NCBI GenBank assembly: GCA_019136655.1
Contig: JAGVTU010000024.1
Location: 67,553-131,552, forward strand
Length of the DNA: 64,000 bases
From: Bacteroidota bacterium
GTDB taxonomy: Bacteria > Bacteroidota > Bacteroidia > AKYH767-A > OLB10
Direction of reading: 5' to 3'
The translations under genes and the position numbers were made by a program. Under the pieces are notes generated by a model. It worked only from the letters and a program-made list of their open reading frames with translations, did no database searches and was not told the DNA's origin. Below are positions 1 through 8,722 of this stretch, one piece after another; position 1 is the stretch's first letter, and each line of letters opens with the position of its first letter.

Positions 1-809
1 TCTTTTGCAATTTTTTGTCCTGTAAGCAGTGAAACTCCTGAGCCTTCCGCCTTATAAGCATAAGGTGAACATACAACAGTTAATTTGATATTTGATTCCT
101 TACACAATAAAAGAAACTCCCTGTAAGCATTAACTTTTAAACTATCCAGTCCTGCCTCTTTCTCCTCTTTTAAAACACCTTTGCCTAAGCTGTCCATTGT
201 TGTTTTCAGAGGCACATAGCCTTTAAAATCTTCTTTTCGCTTTTTATTGAATGTCATATTTCCAACTATAATTGAGAATATAGTGGAGTTATAAGGGTAA
301 ATTTCCGAAAGCAACTTAATTCTTTCATACTTACTTCTTAATTCAATAATAGAACGAATCTCCGGGTGATCCTTATAATAGGGTAACAAAGCTGCCATTC
401 TTTCATAACTGCTTGCCCTTTCTTCCAATTCAATTCTTGTAAAATCTAGGATTATAGCTTCCGGAGTATATCGTTTTAAAATTGATTTGAGGACAGCTAA
501 ATGATAAAATACTGAAGCTCCATTACGACCTACATTATAACATGAACTATTAGAATATTTTTCAAGTGTATCCGGAATGTAATGATGATTTGCTCTGGAT
601 GAACCAAACACCAAAAGCTTTGCTTCCGTTTGTTCCATGGAATATGTTGTAAGATATTGGAAGCCGCTTTTCTGAGTAAAATAGAAATGTCTCAATAAGC
701 TTCCAATGCCATAGTCCAACATAAAAATCAATACTGCGAACAGAAATAGTTTAAACAGGAAATATACTACCGGATATTTTTTTACTCTGCTTAAGGTTCT
801 TGAAAACAT
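1..809 (-). CDS. SGNH-like membrane-anchored protein, partial (C-terminus beyond window)
   Basis: The reading frame starts with ATG at 809 and is open to the left edge, giving about 269 residues of an incomplete protein. It has a basic N-terminus, one membrane segment at about residues 17-38, and then a strand-turn motif VFGSSRANHHY at 67-77. That G-S-S-R signature after a hydrophobic strand resembles the serine block of SGNH/DltD-like proteins that work with MBOAT acyltransferases on surface polymers. It lies 6 bp after the MBOAT gene and is surely co-transcribed. I infer that it helps transfer or hydrolyse an acyl group on an exported glycan. The catalytic Asp-His block is not in the window, so enzyme activity is unproven. 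Confidence 0.75.
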   Translation of the reverse strand, partial: MFSRTLSRVKKYPVVYFLFKLFLFAVLIFMLDYGIGSLLRHFYFTQKSGFQYLTTYSMEQTEAKLLVFGSSRANHHYIPDTLEKYSNSSCYNVGRNGASVFYHLAVLKSILKRYTPEAIILDFTRIELEERASSYERMAALLPYYKDHPEIRSIIELRSKYERIKLLSEIYPYNSTIFSIIVGNMTFNKKRKEDFKGYVPLKTTMDSLGKGVLKEEKEAGLDSLKVNAYREFLLLCKESNIKLTVVCSPYAYKAEGSGVSLLTGQKIAK

Positions 810-815
810 AATTTT

Positions 816-2246
816 TTAAAATTGGAAATAAATAAACTGTCCTCCATCAAATACACCCATAAGCAATAAGATAATTATCAAAGTAGCATAGGACATATAC
901 CTTACTATAACATTCCTGTTATTGAAAAATGAAAACTTGCCTTTATAATACTCCATCTTTAATTCAACTAATAATAACATAACCACACATAAAACAGTAA
1001 ATGAAATAACAGAAATTGAATCATAAAAAACAGGACCGTTGAACTTTGCGATTTCGCTCACAATATGAAATGCTTCTGATACATTATTAGCCCTGAAGAA
1101 TATCCATGCAAAACAGGTAAGCACAAAAGCAGTCAGAATCTGAAACGTTTGATTGAGCCAGGGCACACGGTCAATACCGGAAAGTTTGTTTAGTTTATCT
1201 CTGAATTTTCTTGTGGCAATGGCAAATACAAGATAAAATCCATTCAGTGCTCCCCATATGATAAAAGTCCAGTTCGCGCCATGCCATAGGCCGCTAATCA
1301 GAAAAACAATAAACAAATTAAAATACCATCGGGGTATAGAAACTTTATTACCTCCCAGAGATATGTACAGATAATCTTTAAACCATGTCGAAAGTGAAAT
1401 ATGCCATCTTTTCCAGAATTCAGAAATATTCCTTGAAAAATATGGTCTGTTAAAGTTGGTCATCAACTTAAAACCCATCACCCTGGCAGCTCCGATAGCT
1501 ATATCAGAATACCCTGAAAAATCACAATATATCTGAAAAGCAAAGAAAAACGTAGCAAGAGCAAATGATATTCCATGATGTTGATATGGATTGTTATAAA
1601 CAGAATCAACATATATTGCCAGTCGGTCTGCTATAACAACTTTCTTAAACATTCCCCAAAGCATCAGTTTCAATCCATCAACTACCCTGTCATAATCAAA
1701 ATCAAATTTCTTTCGAAACTGATACAATAAGTTCTGAGGTCGCTCAATAGGTCCTGCAACCAACTGAGGATAAAACATTACGTACAATGAATAAATGCCA
1801 AAATTTCTTTCTGCAGCCTGATGCCCGCGGTAAACTTCTATCGTATAACTCATAGCCTGAAAGGTATGAAATGACAAACCTATAGGAAGCAAAATGGATA
1901 AATATGGAATAGGATTGTCTATTCCAAACTCCTGAAGTAAAAACGTTAAGTTATCATTGATGAAATTGTAATATTTAAAGACTGCCAGCACTCCTATATT
2001 AGCAATCAGGCTAATTATTAAATAGAACTTTCGTTTCCGACCTTCACTCTTCTCTATTAGAATACCGGCAAAATAATCAATAACAATTGTAAAACCCAGT
2101 ATCAAAATATAAACCGGAACAAATGCCATGTAGAAATAGCAACTGCTTACCAGCAATAAAAACCAACGGAGCCTATAAGGTAAAACAAAATACAGAGTAG
2201 TGACAATGACGAAGAAAAATATAAAATGGATAGAGTTAAAAAGCAT
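816..2246 (-). CDS. MBOAT family O-acyltransferase (AlgI-like)
   Basis: A 476-residue polytopic membrane protein that by family should move an acyl (often acetyl) group across the inner membrane for attachment to a surface polysaccharide. Family blocks are clear: PQLVAGPIERP at 160-170, CDFSGYSDIAIG at 241-252, the block from N266 to F289 around ISEFWKRWHISLSTWF, and the catalytic-type His322 in GLWHGANW. Length is normal for the AlgI/DltB-type group. The SGNH-like gene follows 6 bp downstream, matching the usual AlgI plus AlgJ/AlgX-type partner arrangement. No alginate genes are seen nearby, so the substrate is unknown and I give no symbol. Start ATG at 2246. Confidence 0.93.
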   Translation of the reverse strand: MLFNSIHFIFFFVIVTTLYFVLPYRLRWFLLLVSSCYFYMAFVPVYILILGFTIVIDYFAGILIEKSEGRKRKFYLIISLIANIGVLAVFKYYNFINDNLTFLLQEFGIDNPIPYLSILLPIGLSFHTFQAMSYTIEVYRGHQAAERNFGIYSLYVMFYPQLVAGPIERPQNLLYQFRKKFDFDYDRVVDGLKLMLWGMFKKVVIADRLAIYVDSVYNNPYQHHGISFALATFFFAFQIYCDFSGYSDIAIGAARVMGFKLMTNFNRPYFSRNISEFWKRWHISLSTWFKDYLYISLGGNKVSIPRWYFNLFIVFLISGLWHGANWTFIIWGALNGFYLVFAIATRKFRDKLNKLSGIDRVPWLNQTFQILTAFVLTCFAWIFFRANNVSEAFHIVSEIAKFNGPVFYDSISVISFTVLCVVMLLLVELKMEYYKGKFSFFNNRNVIVRYMSYATLIIILLLMGVFDGGQFIYFQF

Positions 2247-2718
2247 AATTTCAAAAAGGAATATTAATACATCATTTTACTACTGTTTTTCAATTAACCA
2301 TCTTGCTATGGCAATAAGATTTTTCAGTGCCTAAAAGTCGTAAAAAGCTTCTAAATCTCACTATCATGCTCTTATTTTTTATTTTATAATATTCCCACCC
2401 TTTTTTTCGCACCTGACGTAAACAAGCCGAAGAACCGTGTTTACTTATCCAATCTTTTTGAACACTACACAAGCCAACTATTTACCTAAATACAATAGAT
2501 GTAAGAAGAAAAAACTTTAATTAATCAAGCTAAAGTATCAGTTCTATATTTTTACATTACAAATACACTATCAAATAATCACCTTATAAAACCCGACAAT
2601 TTTGCCTAATAAATAAGATACAAAATTATATTAGGTGTTGCGTACAAAATTCATAATATTAGAACAAGACATATTTGACTAAAGTAACAGCATCTGTACT
2701 TTGCTTCAATTGGTTTTA
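2247..2718. other. AT-rich intergenic gap with no supported gene
   Basis: This 472-base gap separates the MBOAT gene from TerC, both on the minus strand. A 60-codon frame (2290-2472, minus) opens only with TTG, has no recognisable motif, and I do not call it. A perfect minus-strand TAnnTTTG element is at 2621-2628, which would give the MBOAT gene a leader of about 370 nt. I see no terminator hairpin after TerC and no RNA gene. Confidence 0.4.
2621..2628 (-). promoter_or_regulatory. Candidate -7 promoter element (TAATTTTG) upstream of MBOAT gene
   Basis: Exact match to the Bacteroidota -7 consensus TAnnTTTG on the minus strand. It is the only exact match I found in the gap, but it lies about 375 nt before the MBOAT start, so the link is weak. 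Confidence 0.3.
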
Positions 2719-3693
2719 CTAGCTTTCCTGTTCGTTAATATCAAAACTCACAATTTCTCGTTTCTGCTTTCTTAGTACCGATGCCAACATTCCTACTGAC
2801 AAAGCAAGTACTATAATACCCAATGACAACCAGTCCGGAATATCTACATGATGAGCAATAAGCATCTTTGTACCTACAAAAGCCAAAATTACAATCAAAC
2901 TGTAACTTATATACCTGAATTTATCCAGCATACCTACTATCAGGAAGAACATGGAGCGTAAGCCCATTACAGCCAAAATATTTGAGCTGAAAATGATAAA
3001 CGGATCGGCTGTTATTGCGAAAATAGCAGGGATGCTGTCCAATGCAAAAACAATATCGGTAAGTTCAATTATGATGAGCGCTACAAAAAGCGGTGTGGCA
3101 AATTTTACTCTCCCTTTTTTAACAAAAAATCTATCCTCATACAATGTATTAGAAACCGGATAAACTTTTTTTATCCATTTATATATTTTAGATTTTTTTG
3201 GATTCTTCGGTTTATCATGACTGATCAGCATTTTGATGGCTGTAAAAATGAGAAATGCACCGAATACATAAATTATCCAACTGAACTTATTGATTAATGC
3301 AACACCAAACACAATCATGATGGCTCTGAAAACTATAGCACCCAGAACACCATAAAATAATACTTCATGCTGATACTTTTTTGGAATGGCAAAGGATGAA
3401 AAAATAAGAGCAATCAAAAAAATGTTATCAACGCTTAATGAAAGTTCTATAAGATAACCGGTAACATATTTTATTACTGCATTCGTTGGCGTTAGCTTGG
3501 TAGGGTTCTCAATCCAGTTATTTTGAAAAGCCAGATAAATTACTCCTGAAAACAAAACAGCGATTGTCACCCAAACACCTGTCCAAATGGCAGCCTCTTT
3601 TGTCTTAATAACATGTGGAGAACGGTTGAAAATACCTAAGTCTAAGACTAATGCGACAATGATTAATGCAATAAATGCAATCCAAAGAATCAT
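2719..3693 (-). CDS. TerC family integral membrane protein (Alx-like)
   Basis: A 324-residue protein with about eight or nine membrane segments. It carries the two family signatures: ELSLSVDNIF at 83-92 and ELTDIVFALDSIPAIFAI at 210-227, with acidic residues inside membrane helices that are thought to bind the cation. TerC/Alx/MntP-type proteins have been linked to manganese export and tellurite resistance. The soluble loop at about 156-195 is lysine-rich. It stands alone between gaps, with a perfect -7 promoter element 64 to 71 bases upstream of the ATG at 3693. No manganese riboswitch is evident in the short leader. Family assignment is secure; the transported ion is inferred. Confidence 0.93.
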   Translation of the reverse strand: MILWIAFIALIIVALVLDLGIFNRSPHVIKTKEAAIWTGVWVTIAVLFSGVIYLAFQNNWIENPTKLTPTNAVIKYVTGYLIELSLSVDNIFLIALIFSSFAIPKKYQHEVLFYGVLGAIVFRAIMIVFGVALINKFSWIIYVFGAFLIFTAIKMLISHDKPKNPKKSKIYKWIKKVYPVSNTLYEDRFFVKKGRVKFATPLFVALIIIELTDIVFALDSIPAIFAITADPFIIFSSNILAVMGLRSMFFLIVGMLDKFRYISYSLIVILAFVGTKMLIAHHVDIPDWLSLGIIVLALSVGMLASVLRKQKREIVSFDINEQES

Positions 3694-3756
3694 AATACTA
3701 ATATCTTTCTATTATTTACTTTATCTGGTAATCTCTGCTTTAATATTTAATGAGAA

Positions 3757-3764
3757 CAAACATA
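3757..3764 (-). promoter_or_regulatory. -7 promoter element (TATGTTTG) for terC-like gene
   Basis: Exact TAnnTTTG match on the minus strand. Transcription would begin about 7 bases further on, leaving a leader of roughly 55 nt before the ATG at 3693. Confidence 0.5.
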
Positions 3765-3877
3765 AACCACTATTCAAACGACTGAATTCTTGAGAATAAT
3801 AACATCAAAAATCAATTGACCTAATCCACAAACTTTTCAAAGTCATTTCATAAATCAATGAGAGCTAATTTGTAATC

Positions 3878-4126
3878 TTAAAAATCGAATAAATCATCCA
3901 ACAAACCTTTCTTCCTCTTATGACGATAGTCGTATTCCTTGGAATAGCCTTGTCTTTCGTTGTATGAGTCTGATCTTTTAGATTCAATACTCTGAGAGGA
4001 ACGCTCTATTATTTTATCAAGTTCGCCCCTGTCTAGCCATACACCGCGGCATTCCGGGCAATAGTCTATTTCAATACCGCTGCGCTCCGTCATAGTGAGG
4101 TTTACGTTACAATTTGGACATTTCAT
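3878..4126 (-). CDS. Small zinc-ribbon protein (zf-TFIIB family)
   Basis: An 82-residue protein with a single zinc ribbon. Cys3 and Cys6 (CPNC) pair with Cys23 and Cys26 (CPEC), followed by the family signature GVWLDRGEL. The rest is a charged, Ser/Tyr/Lys-rich tail ending in LLDDLFDF. This is the zf-TFIIB domain group of small bacterial proteins, whose role is not established; nucleic-acid or protein binding is a guess. The frame extends one codon further to a GTG at 4129, but the adjacent ATG at 4126 puts MKCPNC at the N-terminus, as is usual for the family. It stands as a single gene. Confidence 0.85.
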   Translation of the reverse strand: MKCPNCNVNLTMTERSGIEIDYCPECRGVWLDRGELDKIIERSSQSIESKRSDSYNERQGYSKEYDYRHKRKKGLLDDLFDF

Positions 4127-4195
4127 CACTTGTCTTGTTTACTAATTATTTGAACAAAAATCAGCATTTAATGCATACCATTAATGCTTTTGATA

Positions 4196-5452
4196 CTAAA
4201 ATTTATACTGCAAGCGAAGTGTAAACACATTATCAGCCATGTCTTTATCGTAACCGCTTAGCTTATCTGATTGCTCATTCATCACAAAATCATAATAACC
4301 GGTCAGTTTCAGACCGTTTTGCAATTGCCATAACAAACCTGTACCTATGGTATTATATCTGACATCAGCCTTTGTTGTACCTCCTAAACCAATTGCATTC
4401 TTCTTTACATCTATGTTTGGATCATAGAAATCGTATTTAGTTAAAAAAGAAATACTGTTGCTCCCTAATTCCTGGACAAATGTGATATACCCTCCAGTAA
4501 AATTTCTTATATAAGTATCATCATCAGGCAGTGATGTATAGTCAGGGCTTTTAGTTGTACTCTCTCCTCCCGGTTGTGAACCAAAAATATACTCACCATA
4601 AAATTGTGATGCTCCAAATTTTGTTTTAAATGTCAATTGCAAGTCTGCTCCAAAATATCTTCTTAGCGCAAAATCTCCGGCATTTTTAACATTGCTGTTT
4701 AGAACAAATGTACTGTTTTCCATTGTGTAAACATTGGCGTTGCCCTGATAAACACCACCCGAATAATAGGAAAAACCACCTCCCAACTCAAATCTGTCGC
4801 TAAACAGATTGTGGTAAGTAAGATGGGCAGCAAAATCTTTATGATTATCTAACTCTAAATTGGTACTGTTGCCACTGACTACTGCCAACTCCAGGTTAAA
4901 ATTTCTCCATATGGACTTTTCAGGACCTTGTAAACTTAACATGGCACCCATATCACGCTCTTCAGGAAAAAGTGTGGTTATAACTTTTGCTCTTTCAGGA
5001 GATGCCCTTCTTGAAGAGGAATAAGAAACTTCGTACCCAAACGGCAAATTGAATACTCCTGCTTTTAAATTTCCGATTCCCTTCCATGGATCCATTACCG
5101 ACATATAAATGTCTTTAATTCCAAATCCTCTCTCAGTTATATTTACCTGAAACACCCCCGTAACAAGTCCTTTCTCATATTGCAACTTTACTCTTCCTCG
5201 TCTTATGCCTATACGATTGAAGTGCTTGTTGTTGTCAGAATTGGGCCCTCCTACTTTCATGGTTGCATATCTTTCGCCATACTGATATTGTGTTTGTATA
5301 TATCCTGAAAACCGGAGTGGATTATTTTTCTCGCTCTTACCATTGGTAATGATTGAATCCTTTTCTGCTTTTACATCAGTCAACTGCTGCTGACCAAATG
5401 TTGAAGCTGCGCTGAGTACAAAAACCAAAATCGCAAAGAATTTTTCTTTCAT
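4196..5452 (-). CDS. Phosphate-selective porin O/P-like outer-membrane protein
   Basis: A 418-residue exported beta-barrel protein. A signal peptide (MKEKFFAILVFVLSAASTFG, cut before QQQ) starts at ATG 5452; a longer frame reaches 5542 but would overlap the upstream gene and bury the signal. The first strands, FSGYIQTQYQYGE and a later GRVKLQYEKG, are typical of OprO/OprP-like porins, as is the closing YKF aromatic C-terminus. Family members form anion, often phosphate or polyphosphate, channels. It is the last gene of an operon after the DUF808 and MetA-like genes, 13 bp from the latter. The substrate cannot be read from the sequence. Confidence 0.85.
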   Translation of the reverse strand: MKEKFFAILVFVLSAASTFGQQQLTDVKAEKDSIITNGKSEKNNPLRFSGYIQTQYQYGERYATMKVGGPNSDNNKHFNRIGIRRGRVKLQYEKGLVTGVFQVNITERGFGIKDIYMSVMDPWKGIGNLKAGVFNLPFGYEVSYSSSRRASPERAKVITTLFPEERDMGAMLSLQGPEKSIWRNFNLELAVVSGNSTNLELDNHKDFAAHLTYHNLFSDRFELGGGFSYYSGGVYQGNANVYTMENSTFVLNSNVKNAGDFALRRYFGADLQLTFKTKFGASQFYGEYIFGSQPGGESTTKSPDYTSLPDDDTYIRNFTGGYITFVQELGSNSISFLTKYDFYDPNIDVKKNAIGLGGTTKADVRYNTIGTGLLWQLQNGLKLTGYYDFVMNEQSDKLSGYDKDMADNVFTLRLQYKF

Positions 5453-5465
5453 CCTGTGAAATGAT

Positions 5466-6206
5466 TCAGTTAAACAGATAAGATATTCCAAAGGTGCCAA
5501 AATAGCGATTTTCTTTTGCAAATAATGATCGACCTCCTGCAATGTCCACCTGTAACAATGGATGTATTAAATACAAAACACCCACATCAATGTTATGTGC
5601 TGTTTCATCCTTGCTCAATGTTGAAAAATATTCAATAAACGTAGCCCACTTTTCATCAGGCGAATATCCAAGATTAAGACTTAAATCAAAATTCCTGAAC
5701 TCGTCAGAAGTACCAGCATTGTAACTCAAAGTAAATTTTTGTGATAGCTCATTCTCAAAAGCCAGCTTCAATGAAAAAGGCCACTGTTCCGAATGATAAT
5801 CGTAGCTTGCCAACTGACCGAATGATAAATCACCTATGAAAGTAACTGCAGGTAAAATTTTATGCTGACGAATAATTTTTTGTTTAACACTTAATGTCAA
5901 AGGCTGCAATCCTTCCAGAAAATTTTCTTTTCCTGCGTCAGCCAGCAAACGTACTTCAGTAGAATTGGTCAACCCATACCGCAACATCAGATTATTTACA
6001 ATAGTTTTCTCAGCACATGTCAATCCTTCTTCTATCTGAAATTTTCTGAAAGGAACTGTTGCAACGCCATCACTTTGGTCAGGACGATCTGTATTGATGG
6101 TAACTTCCTGTGCTTTTACGAAACAAGGCATCAGCAACAGATAAAAAATGATGAATGATTTACACCATCTGAGAATATCTGTTCTGAGTTTTATTACCAC
6201 GCTCAT
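5466..6206 (-). CDS. Putative outer-membrane transporter, MetA-pathway-like barrel
   Basis: A 246-residue exported protein. The N-terminal hydrophobic segment (about residues 15-32, ending CFVKAQ) looks like a signal peptide, followed by the common Bacteroidota opening INTDRPDQSDGVATVP and alternating amphipathic strands to a C-terminal GTFGISYLFN. This matches the phenol-degradation-pathway MetA-like or transporter barrel family; the function is not known. Its ATG overlaps the stop codon of the DUF808 gene by 4 bp (ATGA), and the porin gene follows 13 bp later, so all three are likely made together. Confidence 0.75.
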   Translation of the reverse strand: MSVVIKLRTDILRWCKSFIIFYLLLMPCFVKAQEVTINTDRPDQSDGVATVPFRKFQIEEGLTCAEKTIVNNLMLRYGLTNSTEVRLLADAGKENFLEGLQPLTLSVKQKIIRQHKILPAVTFIGDLSFGQLASYDYHSEQWPFSLKLAFENELSQKFTLSYNAGTSDEFRNFDLSLNLGYSPDEKWATFIEYFSTLSKDETAHNIDVGVLYLIHPLLQVDIAGGRSLFAKENRYFGTFGISYLFN

Positions 6207-7084
6207 CCACCCTTGATTGCAGAAAATATTTTCTTACCTGAAGCCACTAATGCGAATGTAATCAAACCAACAACAATACCAATGATTATACTTGAAAATA
6301 TTTCAGGTACTTTTTCAAACAAATGGTGCAGATAACTCACATTGTGAAGGAACAACCCTCCTGCTACCATTAACAATGCAATGGTACCAATAACGCTTAG
6401 CATCCTGATAATTACAGGCAATGAATTTACAAGTAAGCGACCAATCGTACCCCCTAAACCTTTTCCTTTACTTTGTTTTATAAGTTTAAAGCCTGCGTCA
6501 TCCATTCTTACAATAAGTGCCACAACTCCATATACACCCACTGTGGCTATAATTGCAACAGCTGATACAGTTGCAATACGTAACCACAAACCCTGATTGA
6601 GAACAGTACTAAGTGCTATGATGACTATTTCAAGTGAGAGTATAAAATCTGTTTTTATAGCGTCTTTGATCTTTTTCTTCTCCTGTTCAACACTCTCTGT
6701 TCCTGAATCTGCAATATTCTCAATGTGCTTGTCGGCCTCATCATGCTTTTTATGAAATAAGTATTCAATAATTTTTTCAACCCCTTCATAAGCAAGATAA
6801 GCACCTCCCACCATCAATATGATGATGATGGCTATTGGCAGATAAACATTGAGTAAAAATACCAGCGGAATGATGATTACTTTATTCAGAAAAGACCCCT
6901 TGGTTATTTCCCATAATACCGGCAATTCTCTTGAAGAAACAAAACCTGTAGATTTTTCAGCGTTAACAGCAAGATCATCACCCAGAATTCCGGCAGTTTT
7001 TTGTGAAGCCACCTTGGTAGCCATTGCCACGTCATCCATCAATGCGCTGATGTCATCTAATAAAGCAAAAAATCCTGAAGCCAT
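6203..7084 (-). CDS. DUF808 family inner-membrane protein (YedI-like)
   Basis: A 293-residue protein beginning MASGFFALLDDISALMDDVA, the hallmark N-terminus of DUF808. It has about six membrane helices, a charged cytosolic loop near residues 105-140 and a C-terminal SGKKIFSAIKGG. The longer frame opens with TTG at 7105, but that codon sits inside a perfect -7 promoter element (7103-7110), so ATG 7084 is the start and the leader is only about 12 nt. The family function is unknown. Heading an operon with two outer-membrane barrels suggests a role in envelope transport, but this is only inference. Confidence 0.88.
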   Translation of the reverse strand: MASGFFALLDDISALMDDVAMATKVASQKTAGILGDDLAVNAEKSTGFVSSRELPVLWEITKGSFLNKVIIIPLVFLLNVYLPIAIIIILMVGGAYLAYEGVEKIIEYLFHKKHDEADKHIENIADSGTESVEQEKKKIKDAIKTDFILSLEIVIIALSTVLNQGLWLRIATVSAVAIIATVGVYGVVALIVRMDDAGFKLIKQSKGKGLGGTIGRLLVNSLPVIIRMLSVIGTIALLMVAGGLFLHNVSYLHHLFEKVPEIFSSIIIGIVVGLITFALVASGKKIFSAIKGG

Positions 7085-7102
7085 AATATTATTATCAGGC
7101 GG

Positions 7103-7110
7103 CAAATTTA
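7103..7110 (-). promoter_or_regulatory. -7 promoter element (TAAATTTG) for DUF808 operon
   Basis: Exact TAnnTTTG on the minus strand, followed by CC. It places transcription start near 7096 and so decides for ATG 7084 over the upstream TTG. Confidence 0.55.
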
Positions 7111-7178
7111 TTCAAAAGAGCTTTGTTACGTTACCAACTTTTCAGATTCCTGATGACGAAAATTTAATTACAAAATAT

Positions 7179-7658
7179 TTACAAAACAATCTGCTTTATA
7201 TACCAATATATCATCATCAGGCACCAAATCAATTTTATTCCGGTACTGAGTAAAAATCCTACAAATGAACTGAGTGCTATTCGCATTGCATCATCAAATT
7301 TTCCTCCGTTTGCAATCCACTCGCCAATGAACGCACCAACGAAAGGCCCAATGATAATTCCAAAAGGTCCCATAAACATACCTATGATTCCTCCGGCTAA
7401 TGCGCCCCTCTCACCATATTGAGTACCACCCTTTTTCTTTACTGCCAATCCAGGTAAGATATAATCGAATACTGTTAAGACCAGAGTGATGATGGCTGTT
7501 ATTATTAAAAAAGTAGTACTGAAATTTACTTGGGTTGTAAAAGAAGCTATAAGCAATCCTACCCATGACAGAGGTGGCCCGGGTAATACAGGCAAAAAAC
7601 TACCTAATAATCCTGCGAGTAACAGAACAGCGGCTAAAATCAATAATGCAATATCCAT
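7179..7658 (-). CDS. DUF456 family membrane protein
   Basis: A 159-residue hydrophobic protein with about five membrane segments. It matches DUF456: the opening hydrophobic stretch ends in GSFLPVLPGPPLSWVGLL (about 23-40), then a glycine-rich pair of helices with GIIGMFMGPFGIIIGPFVG, and FIGEW. Members are widespread in Bacteroidota and have no assigned role. It sits 94 bp upstream of the DUF808 gene on the same strand, but DUF808 has its own promoter element in that gap. Start ATG at 7658. Confidence 0.88.
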   Translation of the reverse strand: MDIALLILAAVLLLAGLLGSFLPVLPGPPLSWVGLLIASFTTQVNFSTTFLIITAIITLVLTVFDYILPGLAVKKKGGTQYGERGALAGGIIGMFMGPFGIIIGPFVGAFIGEWIANGGKFDDAMRIALSSFVGFLLSTGIKLIWCLMMIYWYIKQIVL

Positions 7659-7730
7659 GTACCAACTAAGTTTCTATTTATATAACTTGAGTAAAAGCAA
7701 ACTCTTGAATGAACCACCTTAATATTCAAA

Positions 7731-8540
7731 TTATTTATCTGATTTTTTTATAGCTCTAATAGCGTAAATCATAGGGATTTTATTTCCAAAATGTTCTATT
7801 CTGAACTTACCCGATTCAAACTCTATTGTTTTATTAAAACAGTTGTACGGAGAATAATCATACTCTTCAAAAGTATCTATCTGCATTCCGTTTTTTATCA
7901 GACTGTTCATCACTTCACTCAAACTATGATTCCAGGTTATCGAATCTAAATGTATATCAGCAGAAGTATCTGCATAGGTTCCGTCCTCGGTTTCAACAAT
8001 TGCCTCTGCTTTAAAATAGCTGTAAGCAATATGTTCAAAGTTGTTATCATACATCCAAACAACAGGATGAAACTCTGCAATTATAAACCTTCCGTTGGGT
8101 TTTAAAAAGTGTGCAACAACCTTTGCCCATCTGTCCAAATCAGGCAACCATCCAATGGTGCCATAACTCGTGAAAACAATATCAAATTTTTCATTCAGGT
8201 GGTTTGGCAGGTCGTAAATATCGCAACACACAAACCCGGCATCCGATTGAGTTTCCTTTGCCATTTGTCTTGCACTTTCAATAGCTTTGTCAGATAAATC
8301 TACTCCTGCAACTTTTGCACCAAGTCTGCTCAACGAAATACTGTCCTGCCCGAAATGACATTGCAAATGCAGAATTGATTTTCCATTAATATCGCCCAGC
8401 AATTTAAGTTCAATTTCGTTTAATGAGGATTTGCCTTTCAGAAACCCTTCGACATCATAAAATTCAGATTTCAGATGTATTTCAGTTCTGCTGTTCCACA
8501 GTTGTCGGTTTTTTTCGAGATAGTTTTCTTCTGAACTCAT
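7731..8540 (-). CDS. Class I SAM-dependent methyltransferase
   Basis: A 269-residue Rossmann-fold methyltransferase. Motif I is SILHLQCHFGQDSISLSRLG (residues 55-74), followed by the acidic loop VAGVDLSDKAIE at 78-88 that should bind the ribose of S-adenosylmethionine, then DIVFTSYGTIGWLPDL. The QCHFGQD form of motif I is typical of a group annotated only as methyltransferase. The substrate is unknown and the neighbours, DUF456 and a SerA-like gene on the other strand, give no clue. It appears to be a single-gene unit with a 182-base upstream gap in which I see no exact -7 element. Confidence 0.88.
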   Translation of the reverse strand: MSSEENYLEKNRQLWNSRTEIHLKSEFYDVEGFLKGKSSLNEIELKLLGDINGKSILHLQCHFGQDSISLSRLGAKVAGVDLSDKAIESARQMAKETQSDAGFVCCDIYDLPNHLNEKFDIVFTSYGTIGWLPDLDRWAKVVAHFLKPNGRFIIAEFHPVVWMYDNNFEHIAYSYFKAEAIVETEDGTYADTSADIHLDSITWNHSLSEVMNSLIKNGMQIDTFEEYDYSPYNCFNKTIEFESGKFRIEHFGNKIPMIYAIRAIKKSDK

Positions 8541-8722
8541 TTAAAAAAGATTTGATTCATCAAAGTAAGTTTAAATTATGATACCACTTTCAAATCACCT
8601 ACAAATACTTCTGACAAAAATCATGCATTTTAACAAATGTATAAGACTATCACCTGTTTAAATCGTACCCATATTTTCTAATACTTATTTTTCGTTTCTT
8701 AGCATCTTAAATTTAATTTTTT

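Noticed and set aside
2290-2472. 60-codon minus-strand frame in the MBOAT-TerC gap
   Set aside because: It opens with TTG, has no motif, signal or coupling to a neighbour; evidence is too weak for a gene.
3694-3760. Manganese (yybP-ykoY) riboswitch before the TerC-like gene
   Set aside because: The leader after the promoter element is about 55 nt and AT-rich, too short and without the expected paired loops.
5453-5542. N-terminal extension of the porin gene
   Set aside because: It overlaps the upstream gene and hides the signal peptide that starts at ATG 5452.
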